Origin: an uncultured Limnohabitans sp.
Lineage (GTDB): Bacteria > Pseudomonadota > Gammaproteobacteria > Burkholderiales > Burkholderiaceae_C
DNA: 8,037 bases
Direction of reading: 5' to 3'
Assembly: GCF_937889215.1 (NCBI RefSeq)
Contig: NZ_CALBEX010000194.1
Coordinates: 1 to 8,037, forward strand
Shown one piece after another: positions 1 to 6,525 of this stretch (positions within the stretch are counted from its first letter, which is position 1; every line of letters starts with the position of its first letter). The position numbers were made by a program, and so were the translations under genes. The notes below the pieces were generated by a model, which saw nothing but the letters and a program-made list of their open reading frames with translations, was not told the DNA's origin and made no database searches.

Positions 1-1
1 A

Positions 2-820
2 CGCGACATCAAGGGTGAAGAAAACATCACCAGCCGCGTGATCGACATCATTGCGCCGATTGGCCGTGGCCAGCGCGCCCTGATCGTGGCGCAGCCCAAG
101 TCGGGCAAGACGGTGATGATGCAGCAGATCGCGCATGCCATCACCGCCAACTACCCCGATGTGCACCTGATGGTCTTGCTGGTCGATGAGCGCCCAGAAG
201 AAGTGACCGAAATGCAGCGCAGCGTGCGCGGCGAGGTGATCTCTTCCACCTTTGACGAACCCGCCTCACGCCATGTGCATGTGGCCGAAATGGTGATCGA
301 GCGCGCCAAGCGTTTGGTGGAACTGAAAAAAGACGTGGTGATCCTGCTGGACTCGATCACCCGCCTGGCCCGCGCCTACAACAACGTGGTGCCCTCATCG
401 GGCAAAGTGCTGTCGGGTGGTGTGGACGCCAACGCCTTGCAACGCCCCAAGCGTTTCTTTGGTGCAGCCCGCAAAGTGGAAGAAGGCGGCAGCCTGACCA
501 TCATCGCCACCGCCTTGGTGGACACCGGCAGCCGCATGGACGAGGTCATCTTTGAAGAGTTCAAAGGCACCGGCAACTGCGAAATCCATTTGGAGCGCCG
601 CCTGTACGAAAAGCGCGTGTTCCCGGCCATCAACCTCAACCGCAGCGGCACCCGCCGCGAAGAGCTGCTGCTGCAGCCCGAAGTGCTGCAAAAAACCCGC
701 ATCCTGCGTCAGTTCATGTACAACATGGACGAGATCGAGGCGATGGAGATGGTCTTGAAGAGCATGAAGGCGACCAAGAACAACTCCGAGTTCTTCGACA
801 TGATGCGACGCGGCGGTTGA
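2..820 (+). CDS. rho: Transcription termination factor Rho, C-terminal part (5' end outside window)
   Basis: Rho is the hexameric RNA-dependent ATPase/helicase that ends transcription at Rho-dependent terminators. The reading frame is already open at base 2, so the 272 residues seen are a fragment. Aligning key residues with E. coli Rho puts the first visible residue at about position 149, which gives a full length near 420, normal for the family. The RNA-binding N-terminal domain is therefore outside the window and the ATPase domain is complete. Visible in fragment numbering: Walker A PKSGKT (Lys36, matching E. coli Lys184), catalytic Glu in VDERPEE (Glu63, matching Glu211), Walker B ILLD (Asp117, matching Asp265), Q-loop [10 protein letters not shown] (about 134-142), R-loop DTGSR (about 174-178), arginine finger in SGTRREE (Arg218, matching Arg366). 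The C-terminus FFDMMRRGG is typical of Burkholderiales. The GTG at 38 is internal and not the start. No intrinsic terminator is visible after the stop, so readthrough into rpmE2 is possible. Confidence 0.98.
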   Translation, partial: RDIKGEENITSRVIDIIAPIGRGQRALIVAQPKSGKTVMMQQIAHAITANYPDVHLMVLLVDERPEEVTEMQRSVRGEVISSTFDEPASRHVHVAEMVIERAKRLVELKKDVVILLDSITRLARAYNNVVPSSGKVLSGGVDANALQRPKRFFGAARKVEEGGSLTIIATALVDTGSRMDEVIFEEFKGTGNCEIHLERRLYEKRVFPAINLNRSGTRREELLLQPEVLQKTRILRQFMYNMDEIEAMEMVLKSMKATKNNSEFFDMMRRGG

Positions 821-825
821 TACCC

Positions 826-831
826 TATAAT
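826..831 (+). promoter_or_regulatory. Candidate -10 box for rpmE2
   Basis: A perfect TATAAT lies six bases after the rho stop codon and 74 bases upstream of the rpmE2 start. At 17-base spacing the -35 position (803-808) reads ATGCGA, a poor match, and there is no extended -10 TG. It would let the small ribosomal protein gene be expressed independently of rho. The match is seen directly; promoter activity is inferred. Confidence 0.4.
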
Positions 832-851
832 CGATATGTTTTGCGGAAAGT

Positions 852-885
852 GCACTCAGATAGGCTGAAGTGTGGCTACCGTAGC
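852..885 (+). promoter_or_regulatory. Two hairpins in the rpmE2 leader
   Basis: The first hairpin pairs CACTCAG (853-859) with CTG-AGTG (865-872), seven base pairs with one bulged A at 868 and a five-base loop. The second pairs GCTA (875-878) with TAGC (882-885) around a three-base loop. Both lie between the candidate -10 box and the Shine-Dalgarno sequence at 894-898. Leaders in which L31 represses its own mRNA are known in other bacterial groups. Whether this one does the same is inference from position and shape only. Confidence 0.35.
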
Positions 886-905
886 GAAAATAAAAGGATT
901 TCCCC

Positions 906-1169
906 ATGAAAGACGGCATTCACCCCAACTACCGTGAAATTTGCTTCCAAGACATGTCCAATGGTTTCAAGTTCGTGACCCGCTCATGCGCTAACACCAA
1001 AGAGATGATCAAAATGGAAGACGGTCGCGAACTGCCTTTGTACAAGCTCGACACCACCAGCGAGTCGCACCCCTTCTACACCGGCACCCAAAAGTCGGTC
1101 GACAACATGGGCGGTCGTGTGGAAAAATTCCGCAACCGTTTCGGCAAGACCACCACCATCGCCAAGTAA
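906..1169 (+). CDS. rpmE2: 50S ribosomal protein L31, type B (zinc-free form)
   Basis: This is a small protein of the large ribosomal subunit that helps bridge the 50S and 30S subunits. It has 87 residues, the same length as E. coli YkgM, and is read from an ATG with AAGGA at 894-898, seven bases upstream. Family signatures are the N-terminal GIHPNYRE (4-11), the central SHPFYTG, and the [12 protein letters not shown] block near the C-terminus. The zinc-binding CxxC pairs of the classical L31 are absent. Only two isolated cysteines remain (Cys13 and Cys28), so this is the C-minus, type B form. In organisms with both forms, type B replaces the zinc form under zinc limitation. Here it occupies the standard place after rho, so it may be the main L31. 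No Zur site is recognised upstream. It is followed by its own intrinsic terminator. Confidence 0.97.
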   Translation: MKDGIHPNYREICFQDMSNGFKFVTRSCANTKEMIKMEDGRELPLYKLDTTSESHPFYTGTQKSVDNMGGRVEKFRNRFGKTTTIAK

Positions 1170-1189
1170 TTCGCGCATTGGTGTTCCCC

Positions 1190-1224
1190 AAAAGGGCAGC
1201 CCGGGCAACCGGCCTGCCCTTTTT
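1190..1224 (+). terminator. Intrinsic terminator of rpmE2
   Basis: The stem pairs AAAAGGGCAG (1190-1199) with CTGCCCTTTT (1214-1223). After a single C-C mismatch (1200/1213) it continues as CCGG/CCGG (1201-1204 and 1209-1212), closed by a GCAA tetraloop (1205-1208). The T tract at 1220-1224 completes the signal. The hairpin begins about 20 bases after the rpmE2 stop. The A tract on the left arm could let it work weakly on the other strand as well, but no gene there needs it. Confidence 0.9.
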
Positions 1225-1411
1225 GTATGGGCCTTGGCCCAACTGCTCGGCCAATGGTCCCGGTTTGGGACAAAAGGGGCAGGAGGTACCACTGACCGAC
1301 GGTGTTCGTCTTTGTAGGTCGGCGCCTTCAGGTCCGACATGGGGCCGGATCCATAAAATACGAAGACCTGCTGAGCAGCGCCCTTACCCCTGACCTGATG
1401 ACCCAATCCCC
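1225..1411. other. Non-coding gap rich in inverted repeats
   Basis: No credible gene lies in these 187 bases. Inverted repeats seen: TGGGCC-TT-GGCCCA (1228-1241); TTGGCC/GGCCAA (1234-1239 with 1249-1254), which competes with the first; GTCCC/GGGAC (1257-1261 with 1267-1271, five-base loop); and CCGAC, GTCGG, CCGAC at 1296-1300, 1318-1322 and 1334-1338. A Shine-Dalgarno-like AGGAGGT at 1281-1287 is not followed by a usable start codon. The best -10 candidate for the next gene is TAAAAT (1354-1359), with no convincing -35 partner. Confidence 0.5.
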
Positions 1412-3157
1412 GTGAACCACCCCAACCCCGCCATCGTTGCCCAAAGTGCCGTGCGCAGACTGCCTCGCCTGGCCTTGCTGCTGCTGTGCGTGGCCTATGT
1501 TCTGCCCGGTTTTTGGGGGCGTGCGCCTTGGAAATCGCAAGACTTAGAGGCCTTGGGTTACATGCTGCAACTGGCCCAGCCTGCAATGGGTGAGGCGGCC
1601 AACTGGTTCAAACCCAGTTTGCTGGGGCAGCATGACCCCCAACTGGCCTTGCTACCATATTGGTTGGGTGCAGGCTTCTTGCGCTGGGCACCTGCGGGTT
1701 GGGAAGACTTGTTTGCACGCCTGCCGTTTGCAGGCATGCTGGCCCTGACACTGGCGGCCACTTGGTATGCCATTTATGCACTGGCGCGACACCCCGCGGC
1801 CCAGCCTGTGGCCTTTGCCTTTGGTGGCGAAGCCAAACCTGCCGACTACGCTCGCGCTTTGGCCGATGGCGGGTTGCTGGCCTTGCTGGCCTGCCTGGGC
1901 CTGGCCCGACTGGCGCATGAAGCCACGCCAGCGCTGAGCCAGTTGTGTTTTGCATCGCTGATTTTTGTAGGCTTGTCGACCTTGCCGCGCTGGCGCGGCA
2001 AAAGTGGCATCGCCATCGCTGTGGGCATGCTCGGCCTGACGCTGTCGGGCGCGCCCAGCGTGGCCCTGTGGCTGGGCGTGGGCGGCTCAGTGATCCGTGC
2101 CACCGGCCAAAGCGACCCCGCACAGGGCCGCTTGCGCATGCTCGATTTGGGTTTGTTGGCATTGCTGTGCCTGTTGTGCATCACCACCGCAGGCGCCCTC
2201 GATTTGTGGCGCTGGCGCGTGGTGCCACACGCGATGCTGGACGTGCACATCATGGCCAAGTTGCTGATGTGGTTCACCTGGCCCGCTTGGCCATTGGCGC
2301 TGTGGTCTTTGTGGCGCTGGCGGGCGCAACTGGCGCAAGTCTGGCGCTATCCGCACCTGGCCTTGCCTTTGTGGTTTGTGGCGGTCACGGTGGGGGCCAC
2401 CTGGTTCACCGGTCTCACCGATCGGGCGCTGCTGTTGGCTTTGCCAGGTATTGCCGCGCTGGCCGCGTTTGCGCTGCCCACCTTGCGCCGCAGCTTGGGT
2501 GCTTTGATTGACTGGTTCACCCTGCTGTTTTTCAGCGTCTGCGCGCTCACCATCTGGGTGGTCTGGGTCGCCATGCAAACGGGCTTTCCGGCCCAGCCTG
2601 CGGCCAACGTGACCAAACTGGCCCCCGGCTTTTTACCGGAGTTTTCGGGTTTGGCTTTTGCACTGGCCTTGTTGGCCACCTTGGCCTGGGCCGGCTTGGT
2701 CAAGTGGCGCATCAGCCACCAACGCGCCGCCATCTGGAAAAGCATGGTCTTGCCCGCCTCTGGTGCCGTGCTGTGCTGGCTGCTGCTCATGAGCCTGTGG
2801 CTGCCCTTGCTCAACTTTGCCCGCAGCTACGGGCCCACGGTGCAAAAAGTGCAAGTCGTCACAGGCACCGCCCGTTGCTTGCAATACGCGGGCATCAGCC
2901 AAGCACAAGGCGCGGCACTGTTGTTCCACGCCCAAGTGCGCCTGCAGACGGCCGCGCAGCCCAGCGCCGAGTGCCCTTGGCTGGTGATGGACGAGAAGAA
3001 CCGGCCCCTGATGGCAGAGCGACTTCGGGTCTTGGGCTGGGAGCAGGCGGCCATCGCCGCCCGACTTGGCGACCGCAGCGACCGGCTCCTGATTTTCCGC
3101 CCCGCACCTGAATCCAAAGACATCAGCCCAGCCCAAACCAACGCGGCCAGCAACTGA
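1412..3157 (+). CDS. Polytopic membrane protein, ArnT/PMT-like (GT-C fold) glycosyltransferase family
   Basis: The protein has 581 residues with about 12-13 hydrophobic segments (roughly 18-36, 80-96, 104-124, 150-168, 175-190, 199-225, 243-262, 280-300, 316-334, 337-356, 364-392, 411-430, 446-468) and a soluble tail of about 110 residues, probably periplasmic. After the first helix, APWKSQD (38-44), then NWFKPSLLGQ (64-73) and LPYWLGA (81-87), follow the layout of the first periplasmic loop of ArnT/PMT enzymes. Those enzymes move a sugar from a polyprenyl-phosphate carrier to lipid A or protein. The acidic residue after the first helix is kept (Asp44), but the Glu-Lys pair of the ArnT YFEKP motif is replaced by Gln77-Leu78, so activity and substrate are uncertain. 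The start is GTG at 1412. An in-frame stop at 1391-1393 rules out a longer form, and no clear Shine-Dalgarno precedes it. The stop is 3 bases before the ATG of the MATE reading frame, which suggests one transcription unit. Confidence 0.7.
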   Translation: MNHPNPAIVAQSAVRRLPRLALLLLCVAYVLPGFWGRAPWKSQDLEALGYMLQLAQPAMGEAANWFKPSLLGQHDPQLALLPYWLGAGFLRWAPAGWEDLFARLPFAGMLALTLAATWYAIYALARHPAAQPVAFAFGGEAKPADYARALADGGLLALLACLGLARLAHEATPALSQLCFASLIFVGLSTLPRWRGKSGIAIAVGMLGLTLSGAPSVALWLGVGGSVIRATGQSDPAQGRLRMLDLGLLALLCLLCITTAGALDLWRWRVVPHAMLDVHIMAKLLMWFTWPAWPLALWSLWRWRAQLAQVWRYPHLALPLWFVAVTVGATWFTGLTDRALLLALPGIAALAAFALPTLRRSLGALIDWFTLLFFSVCALTIWVVWVAMQTGFPAQPAANVTKLAPGFLPEFSGLAFALALLATLAWAGLVKWRISHQRAAIWKSMVLPASGAVLCWLLLMSLWLPLLNFARSYGPTVQKVQVVTGTARCLQYAGISQAQGAALLFHAQVRLQTAAQPSAECPWLVMDEKNRPLMAERLRVLGWEQAAIAARLGDRSDRLLIFRPAPESKDISPAQTNAASN

Positions 3158-3160
3158 GCC

Positions 3161-3198
3161 ATGTCCGAGCTGCGCACCATCGCCCGCCATGCAGGCCC
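3161..3198 (+). other. Out-of-frame N-terminus of the MATE gene (apparent one-base frameshift)
   Basis: An ATG three bases after the preceding stop codon reads MSELRTIARHAG, which looks like a normal MATE N-terminus. It then loses frame at the CCC run 3196-3198. Restoring one C would give HAGPVLVGQLAIMAF and join directly to the long MATE frame. As the sequence stands, translation from 3161 soon reaches a stop codon. The deletion may be a sequencing or assembly error in a homopolymer, or a real mutation. Confidence 0.7.
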
Positions 3199-4530
3199 GT
3201 GCTGGTCGGGCAGCTCGCGATCATGGCCTTCAGCGTGACCGACACGGTGATCGCCGGGCGCTACAGCCCGCATGCGCTGGCCGTGTTGTCTCTGGCTTCG
3301 GCGATTTACATCAGCATTTATGTGGCCCTCAACGGCATGCTGCAGGCACTGCTGCCCGTCTGGGCCGAACTGCATGGGGGCGACCGGCGAGCCGAAATTG
3401 GGCGCTCGGTTCGGCAAGCGCTCTACATCTCGGCGGGCGCTGCGGCGCTGGGCATGACAGGCTTGTGGTTCCCAGACCCTTGGCTGCACTGGACCCAAGT
3501 GCCTGCCGAGCTGTGGCCCGATGTGCGGGCCTATTTGCGCGTGCTGGCGCTGGCTTTGGTGCCGGCCTTGCTGTTTCGCATGTACAGCACGCTCAACCAA
3601 AGCCTGGGCTACCCGCGACTGGTGACCTGGCTGCAAGCCGGTGCGCTGCTGGTGAAGATTCCTTTGTCCGTGCTGCTGACCTTTGGCTTGGGCGATGTGC
3701 CTGGCTTGGGCGTGGTGGGCTGTGCTTGGGCCACGCTGGCGGTGAACGGCCTGATGATGCTCACGGGGCTGTGGCTCTTGCGCACGCAAGACATTTACAC
3801 CCCCTACCAGTTGTGGTGCCGCCCTGAAAAGCCCCAGTGGTCGGTGCTGCGGCACTTTTTGCGCCTGGGGGTGCCCGCCGGGCTGTCCATCATGGTCGAA
3901 GTCACATCGTTCGCCATGATGGCCCTGTTCATTGCCCGGCTCGGCTCGGTGGCCTCGGCCAGCCACCAAATCGCTGCGACCCTGGCCGCAGTGCTGTACA
4001 TGGTGCCGCTGGCCCTGGGCATTGCCAGCAGCGCTCGCACGGGCTACTGGTTGGGCGCGGGGCAGGCCCACCGGGCCAGGCGTGCCGCAGGCCTTGGCAT
4101 CGGCCTGGCCATCGGCGCAGCCGTGGTGTGCGCTGCAGGCTTGCTGCTGGGCCGCGAAACCATCGCCAACGCTTTCACCAACGACCCAGTGGTGGCGCAA
4201 ACGGCCATGGTCTGGCTGGCCTGGGTGGCGGTCTACCACTTGGCCGACGCGGTGCAGGCGGTCTGCGCCTTTTTGCTGCGCTGCTACCGCATCACGATCG
4301 CACCGCTGCTGATCTACACCGCATTTTTGTGGGGCTTCGGCTTGTACGGCGGCTACCTGTGGGCCTACGAGGCTTCAGCGCTCCACGGCTGGCTGCAATG
4401 GACCGGCCGCCCAGCGGTGGACACCTTCTGGATCAGCAGCAGCCTGGCCCTGGCCACGGTGTCGGTGCTTTTTGCGGCGCTGGTGTGGCGGGTGACTCGG
4501 CCTGTCAGCAAGCCAAGCGCCGTAGCCTGA
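3199..4530 (+). CDS. MATE family (NorM-like) multidrug/sodium-coupled efflux transporter, N-terminus frameshifted
   Basis: MATE proteins export cationic drugs and metabolites across the inner membrane using a sodium or proton gradient. The 443 residues from GTG 3199 contain both MatE repeats. The N-lobe shows VTDTVIAGRYSP and YVALNGMLQALLPVWAELHGG. The C-lobe shows GVPAGLSIMVEVTSFAMMALF, ASHQIAATLAAVLYMVPLALG and GYWLGAGQAHRARR, which match NorM-type proteins. Eleven to twelve hydrophobic helices can be traced. The frame from 3199 lacks about 13 residues that lie in another frame starting at ATG 3161; with them the protein would be about 456 residues, normal for the family. GTG 3199 has no good Shine-Dalgarno and falls at the start of the first helix, so it is probably not the natural start. 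The gene follows the GT-C-like gene by 3 bases, suggesting translational coupling. The substrate cannot be read from the sequence. If the frameshift is real, the gene may be inactive or weakly expressed. Confidence 0.9.
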   Translation: MLVGQLAIMAFSVTDTVIAGRYSPHALAVLSLASAIYISIYVALNGMLQALLPVWAELHGGDRRAEIGRSVRQALYISAGAAALGMTGLWFPDPWLHWTQVPAELWPDVRAYLRVLALALVPALLFRMYSTLNQSLGYPRLVTWLQAGALLVKIPLSVLLTFGLGDVPGLGVVGCAWATLAVNGLMMLTGLWLLRTQDIYTPYQLWCRPEKPQWSVLRHFLRLGVPAGLSIMVEVTSFAMMALFIARLGSVASASHQIAATLAAVLYMVPLALGIASSARTGYWLGAGQAHRARRAAGLGIGLAIGAAVVCAAGLLLGRETIANAFTNDPVVAQTAMVWLAWVAVYHLADAVQAVCAFLLRCYRITIAPLLIYTAFLWGFGLYGGYLWAYEASALHGWLQWTGRPAVDTFWISSSLALATVSVLFAALVWRVTRPVSKPSAVA

Positions 4531-4568
4531 ACTCTTGGTCCAAGGCTGCAGCAAGGGCTGCGTTCATC

Positions 4569-4603
4569 AAAAATTCACAGAAAACAGCGACAGTTGAATT
4601 TTT
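4569..4603. repeat. Perfect 9-bp inverted repeat upstream of ppk2
   Basis: AAAAATTCA (4569-4577) and TGAATTTTT (4595-4603) are exact reverse complements separated by 17 bases. The spacer region carries three ACAG copies (4577-4580, 4584-4587, 4590-4593). It lies 39 bases after the MATE stop and ends 17 bases before the ppk2 start. It could be a weak AT-stem terminator for the MATE unit, since the right arm ends in five T residues, or an operator for ppk2. The sequence alone does not decide. Confidence 0.5.
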
Positions 4604-4620
4604 AATGATTCCGAAACAAC

Positions 4621-5529
4621 ATGACACAAGCCCACGCCATCGATGAAGCCCAAATGCGCCAGCTTCGCGAAGACCTGCTGGACAGCATGGACGAAGAACT
4701 CGAACTGGAACTCGACGACCGCTGGGACGTGGAAGCCGCAGCCAACGGTGCCCAAGCGGGTGAGCGCATCCGTTATTTCCGTGAACTCTTGCGCCTGCAG
4801 TCCGAGCTGGTGATGTTGCAAGACTGGGTGGTCAAAACCGGCCACCGCATGGTCATCTTATTTGAGGGGCGCGACGCTGCAGGCAAAGGCGGTGTGATCA
4901 AACGCATCACCCAACGCCTGAACCCCCGCGTGTGCCGCGTGGCCGCCCTGCCCGCGCCCAACGACCGCGAAAAAACACAGTGGTACTTCCAGCGCTACAT
5001 TTCTCACCTGCCTGCTGCGGGCGAAATCGTGCTCTTTGACCGCAGCTGGTACAACCGCGCTGGTGTCGAAAAAGTCATGGGCTTTTGCAACGACGACGAA
5101 TACGAAGAATTTTTCCGCTCGGTGCCCGAGTTCGAAAAGATGCTGGTACGAAGCGGCATTCAGCTTGTGAAGTACTGGTTCTCTATCACCGATGACGAGC
5201 AGCACGCGCGCTTTTTGGGTCGCATCCACGACCCCCTCAAGCAGTGGAAACTCAGCCCCATGGACCTGGAAAGCCGCCGCCGCTGGGAAGACTACGCCCA
5301 CGCCAAAGAAATCATGATTGAGCGCACGCACATTCCTGAAGCCCCTTGGTGGGTGGTGCAGGCGGTGGACAAGAAAAAAGCGCGACTCAACTGCATAGAC
5401 CACTTGCTGGCACAGGTCCCTTACCACGAGGTGGCGCATCCGCAAGTGGCGCTGCCCGGGCGTGTACGCAACCCCGACTACATCCGCCACCCGGTGCCGG
5501 CCGAAATGATCGTCCCAGAAAAATACTGA
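4621..5529 (+). CDS. ppk2: Polyphosphate kinase 2 (class I, single domain)
   Basis: PPK2 enzymes transfer phosphate between inorganic polyphosphate and nucleotides. Class I members typically use polyphosphate to phosphorylate NDPs such as GDP or ADP in the cytoplasm. The protein has 302 residues and one P-loop domain: Walker A GRDAAGKGG (83-91, Lys89), the ALPAPNDRE segment (109-117), QWYFQRYISHLP (120-131), Walker B EIVLFDRSWYNRAG (135-148, Asp140), and the lid FLGRIHDPLKQWKLSPMD (198-215). An acidic N-terminal stretch (residues 21-33) and a helix (49-73) precede the core. One kinase domain, not two fused, excludes class II. The start ATG 4621 has no clear Shine-Dalgarno; the frame upstream gives no better choice. 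A terminator follows. Nothing next to it (no ppk1 or ppx) indicates a polyphosphate operon, and no clear Pho box is seen. Confidence 0.95.
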   Translation: MTQAHAIDEAQMRQLREDLLDSMDEELELELDDRWDVEAAANGAQAGERIRYFRELLRLQSELVMLQDWVVKTGHRMVILFEGRDAAGKGGVIKRITQRLNPRVCRVAALPAPNDREKTQWYFQRYISHLPAAGEIVLFDRSWYNRAGVEKVMGFCNDDEYEEFFRSVPEFEKMLVRSGIQLVKYWFSITDDEQHARFLGRIHDPLKQWKLSPMDLESRRRWEDYAHAKEIMIERTHIPEAPWWVVQAVDKKKARLNCIDHLLAQVPYHEVAHPQVALPGRVRNPDYIRHPVPAEMIVPEKY

Positions 5530-5553
5530 ACGCTCGGACGCTAAAAATCAACA

Positions 5554-5579
5554 GGCCCGCATGACGGGCCCGTTTTTTT
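5554..5579 (+). terminator. Intrinsic terminator between convergent ppk2 and psd
   Basis: GGCCCG (5554-5559) pairs with CGGGCC (5565-5570) around a CATGA loop, followed by CG and seven T residues (5573-5579). It lies 24 bases after the ppk2 stop, and 15 bases separate it from the psd stop on the other strand. Read in the psd direction the same hairpin is followed by TGTTGATTTTT, so it may serve both genes, more strongly for ppk2. Confidence 0.88.
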
Positions 5580-5594
5580 GACCGTCAGCAATGC

Positions 5595-6473
5595 TCAAGA
5601 GGTCTGGAGCAAGGCTTGGCCCATGCGAATCTGCTCGCCGGGCGCAATGCCCTCCGCCAAGGCAAAGCCCTTCGGCACAAAAACCAAGATGGTCGAGCCA
5701 TGCTCGAACCAACCCATTTCCTGGCCCTTGGCATAGGCCGCATCACAGGGCATTTCGTTCGGGCCTTTGTAGCGCAGGTTGAGCAACACATCGACCGCAT
5801 GAAAGCGCATGCTGGCCACCAACACAGCCGCCACGGGCACGATCAAGAACGGCACGCCCTCTTGCGTTTGCATGTGCAAGACCGCCCGTTCGTTTTTACA
5901 AAACAGCTCTTGTACGCGCGCAAGCGCCACCGGATTCACATTCCAGGTGTCCCCCGAGATGTAAGTCACATGCTGGAGCTGCACATCATGCGGCGCATGG
6001 AAGCGGTGGTACATGCTGCTGGTCAGGCGCAACGTGATGTAGGTGCCCCCTTCCAGCTCGGCAGGCCAATGCTGACAGCGCGCGGATGTACCCAGCAAAG
6101 TTTCCAACTGGTACGGGAAACCTTTGGCCTGAAACACCTGACCCTGCATGATGGTGCCGCACGCGCCAACGATGGCATCACAAGGCGAGGTCATGAACGA
6201 GAGGTCCGGGTTGACCACCCGAGCCCCGGGCTTGAGCTCACGCGTGAAGCACGCATGCAAGCTGTCAAATTTTGAGTACTTGGCATCGCTCAAGTCCAGG
6301 TCACTGAACAAGCGCCAAACCGCCATGGACGACTTGACCACCCAAGGGTGTCGGATCTGGCTCCACCAGCCCATGAATCGGGTCAGGGTGATGCGCGGAA
6401 TGCGGTTGGTGAGCAAGAAGTTCAGGTCTTCTTGCAGCATCCACTTTTGGAAAAGTTGTCGAATCTTCATCAT
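5595..6473 (-). CDS. psd: Phosphatidylserine decarboxylase proenzyme
   Basis: This enzyme converts phosphatidylserine to phosphatidylethanolamine at the inner membrane, the last step of the main PE route. It is made as a proenzyme that cuts itself to form a pyruvoyl cofactor. In numbering from a TTG at 6485, the self-cleavage triad is Asp103 (SPCDA), His163 in YHRFHAP (159-165), and Ser264 of GST, with cleavage expected between Gly263 and Ser264. Other family blocks are FTRELKPG (80-87), KNERAV (197-202) and GQEMGWFEHGST (254-265). The residue before GST is His, where E. coli and most type I enzymes have Leu (LGST). I chose ATG 6473 (292 residues), with a second ATG directly after it. The longer form from TTG 6485 adds only four residues and is less likely. 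The length is slightly below E. coli Psd (322 residues), partly because the stretch before GQEMG is shorter. It is convergent with ppk2 and divergent from the aminotransferase. Confidence 0.95.
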   Translation of the reverse strand: MMKIRQLFQKWMLQEDLNFLLTNRIPRITLTRFMGWWSQIRHPWVVKSSMAVWRLFSDLDLSDAKYSKFDSLHACFTRELKPGARVVNPDLSFMTSPCDAIVGACGTIMQGQVFQAKGFPYQLETLLGTSARCQHWPAELEGGTYITLRLTSSMYHRFHAPHDVQLQHVTYISGDTWNVNPVALARVQELFCKNERAVLHMQTQEGVPFLIVPVAAVLVASMRFHAVDVLLNLRYKGPNEMPCDAAYAKGQEMGWFEHGSTILVFVPKGFALAEGIAPGEQIRMGQALLQTS

Positions 6474-6525
6474 GTTGTCACTCAATTTGAATAAAAAGAA
6501 ATTTCATTGACACAAGGAAACTGCT
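6474..6525. promoter_or_regulatory. Divergent AT-rich intergenic region between psd and aminotransferase
   Basis: These 52 bases must hold the start signals of both flanking genes, or those signals overlap the coding sequence. The region is much richer in A and T than its surroundings. It contains a perfect GAAATTTC palindrome (6498-6505), AATTT/AAATT arms (6484-6488 and 6499-6503), and outer TGTCA/TGACA arms (6476-6480 and 6508-6512). On the minus strand TTGTGT and TATTCA at 16-base spacing form a weak possible promoter for psd. No good promoter is seen on the plus strand. A shared operator is possible but only inferred. Confidence 0.4.
6514..6518 (+). promoter_or_regulatory. Ribosome binding site that fixes the GTG start at 6526
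   Basis: AAGGA lies seven bases upstream of GTG 6526, the best-spaced start in the aminotransferase frame. The next in-frame ATG is about 37 codons further in, at 6637. Confidence 0.75.

Noticed and set aside
906..1169. Zur-regulated, zinc-starvation copy of L31
   Set aside because: The protein is the zinc-free type, but it sits in the housekeeping place after rho and no Zur-like palindrome is seen upstream, so induction by zinc limitation is not supported here.
1178..1393. Small open frame across the rpmE2 terminator, with AGGAGGT at 1281-1287 inside it
   Set aside because: It reads through a strong intrinsic terminator, has no proper start after the AGGAGGT, and its translation resembles no protein I know.
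2827..4239. A 470-codon open frame on the minus strand spanning the GT-C-like and MATE genes
   Set aside because: It crosses two well-supported genes on the other strand, and its Gln/His/Arg-rich translation is typical of an antisense shadow.
4577..4594. Possible Pho box before ppk2 (CTGT repeats on the minus strand)
   Set aside because: Pho boxes have CTGTCAT-like repeats every 11 bases. Here the copies are 6 and 7 bases apart.
3837..4646. A 269-codon plus-strand frame overlapping the MATE gene and the ppk2 start
   Set aside because: It is the alternate frame of the MATE coding sequence, with a Gly/Arg/Pro-rich composition and no motifs. Its last 13 codons (ATG 4605) could look like a leader peptide for ppk2, but there is no Shine-Dalgarno or other support.
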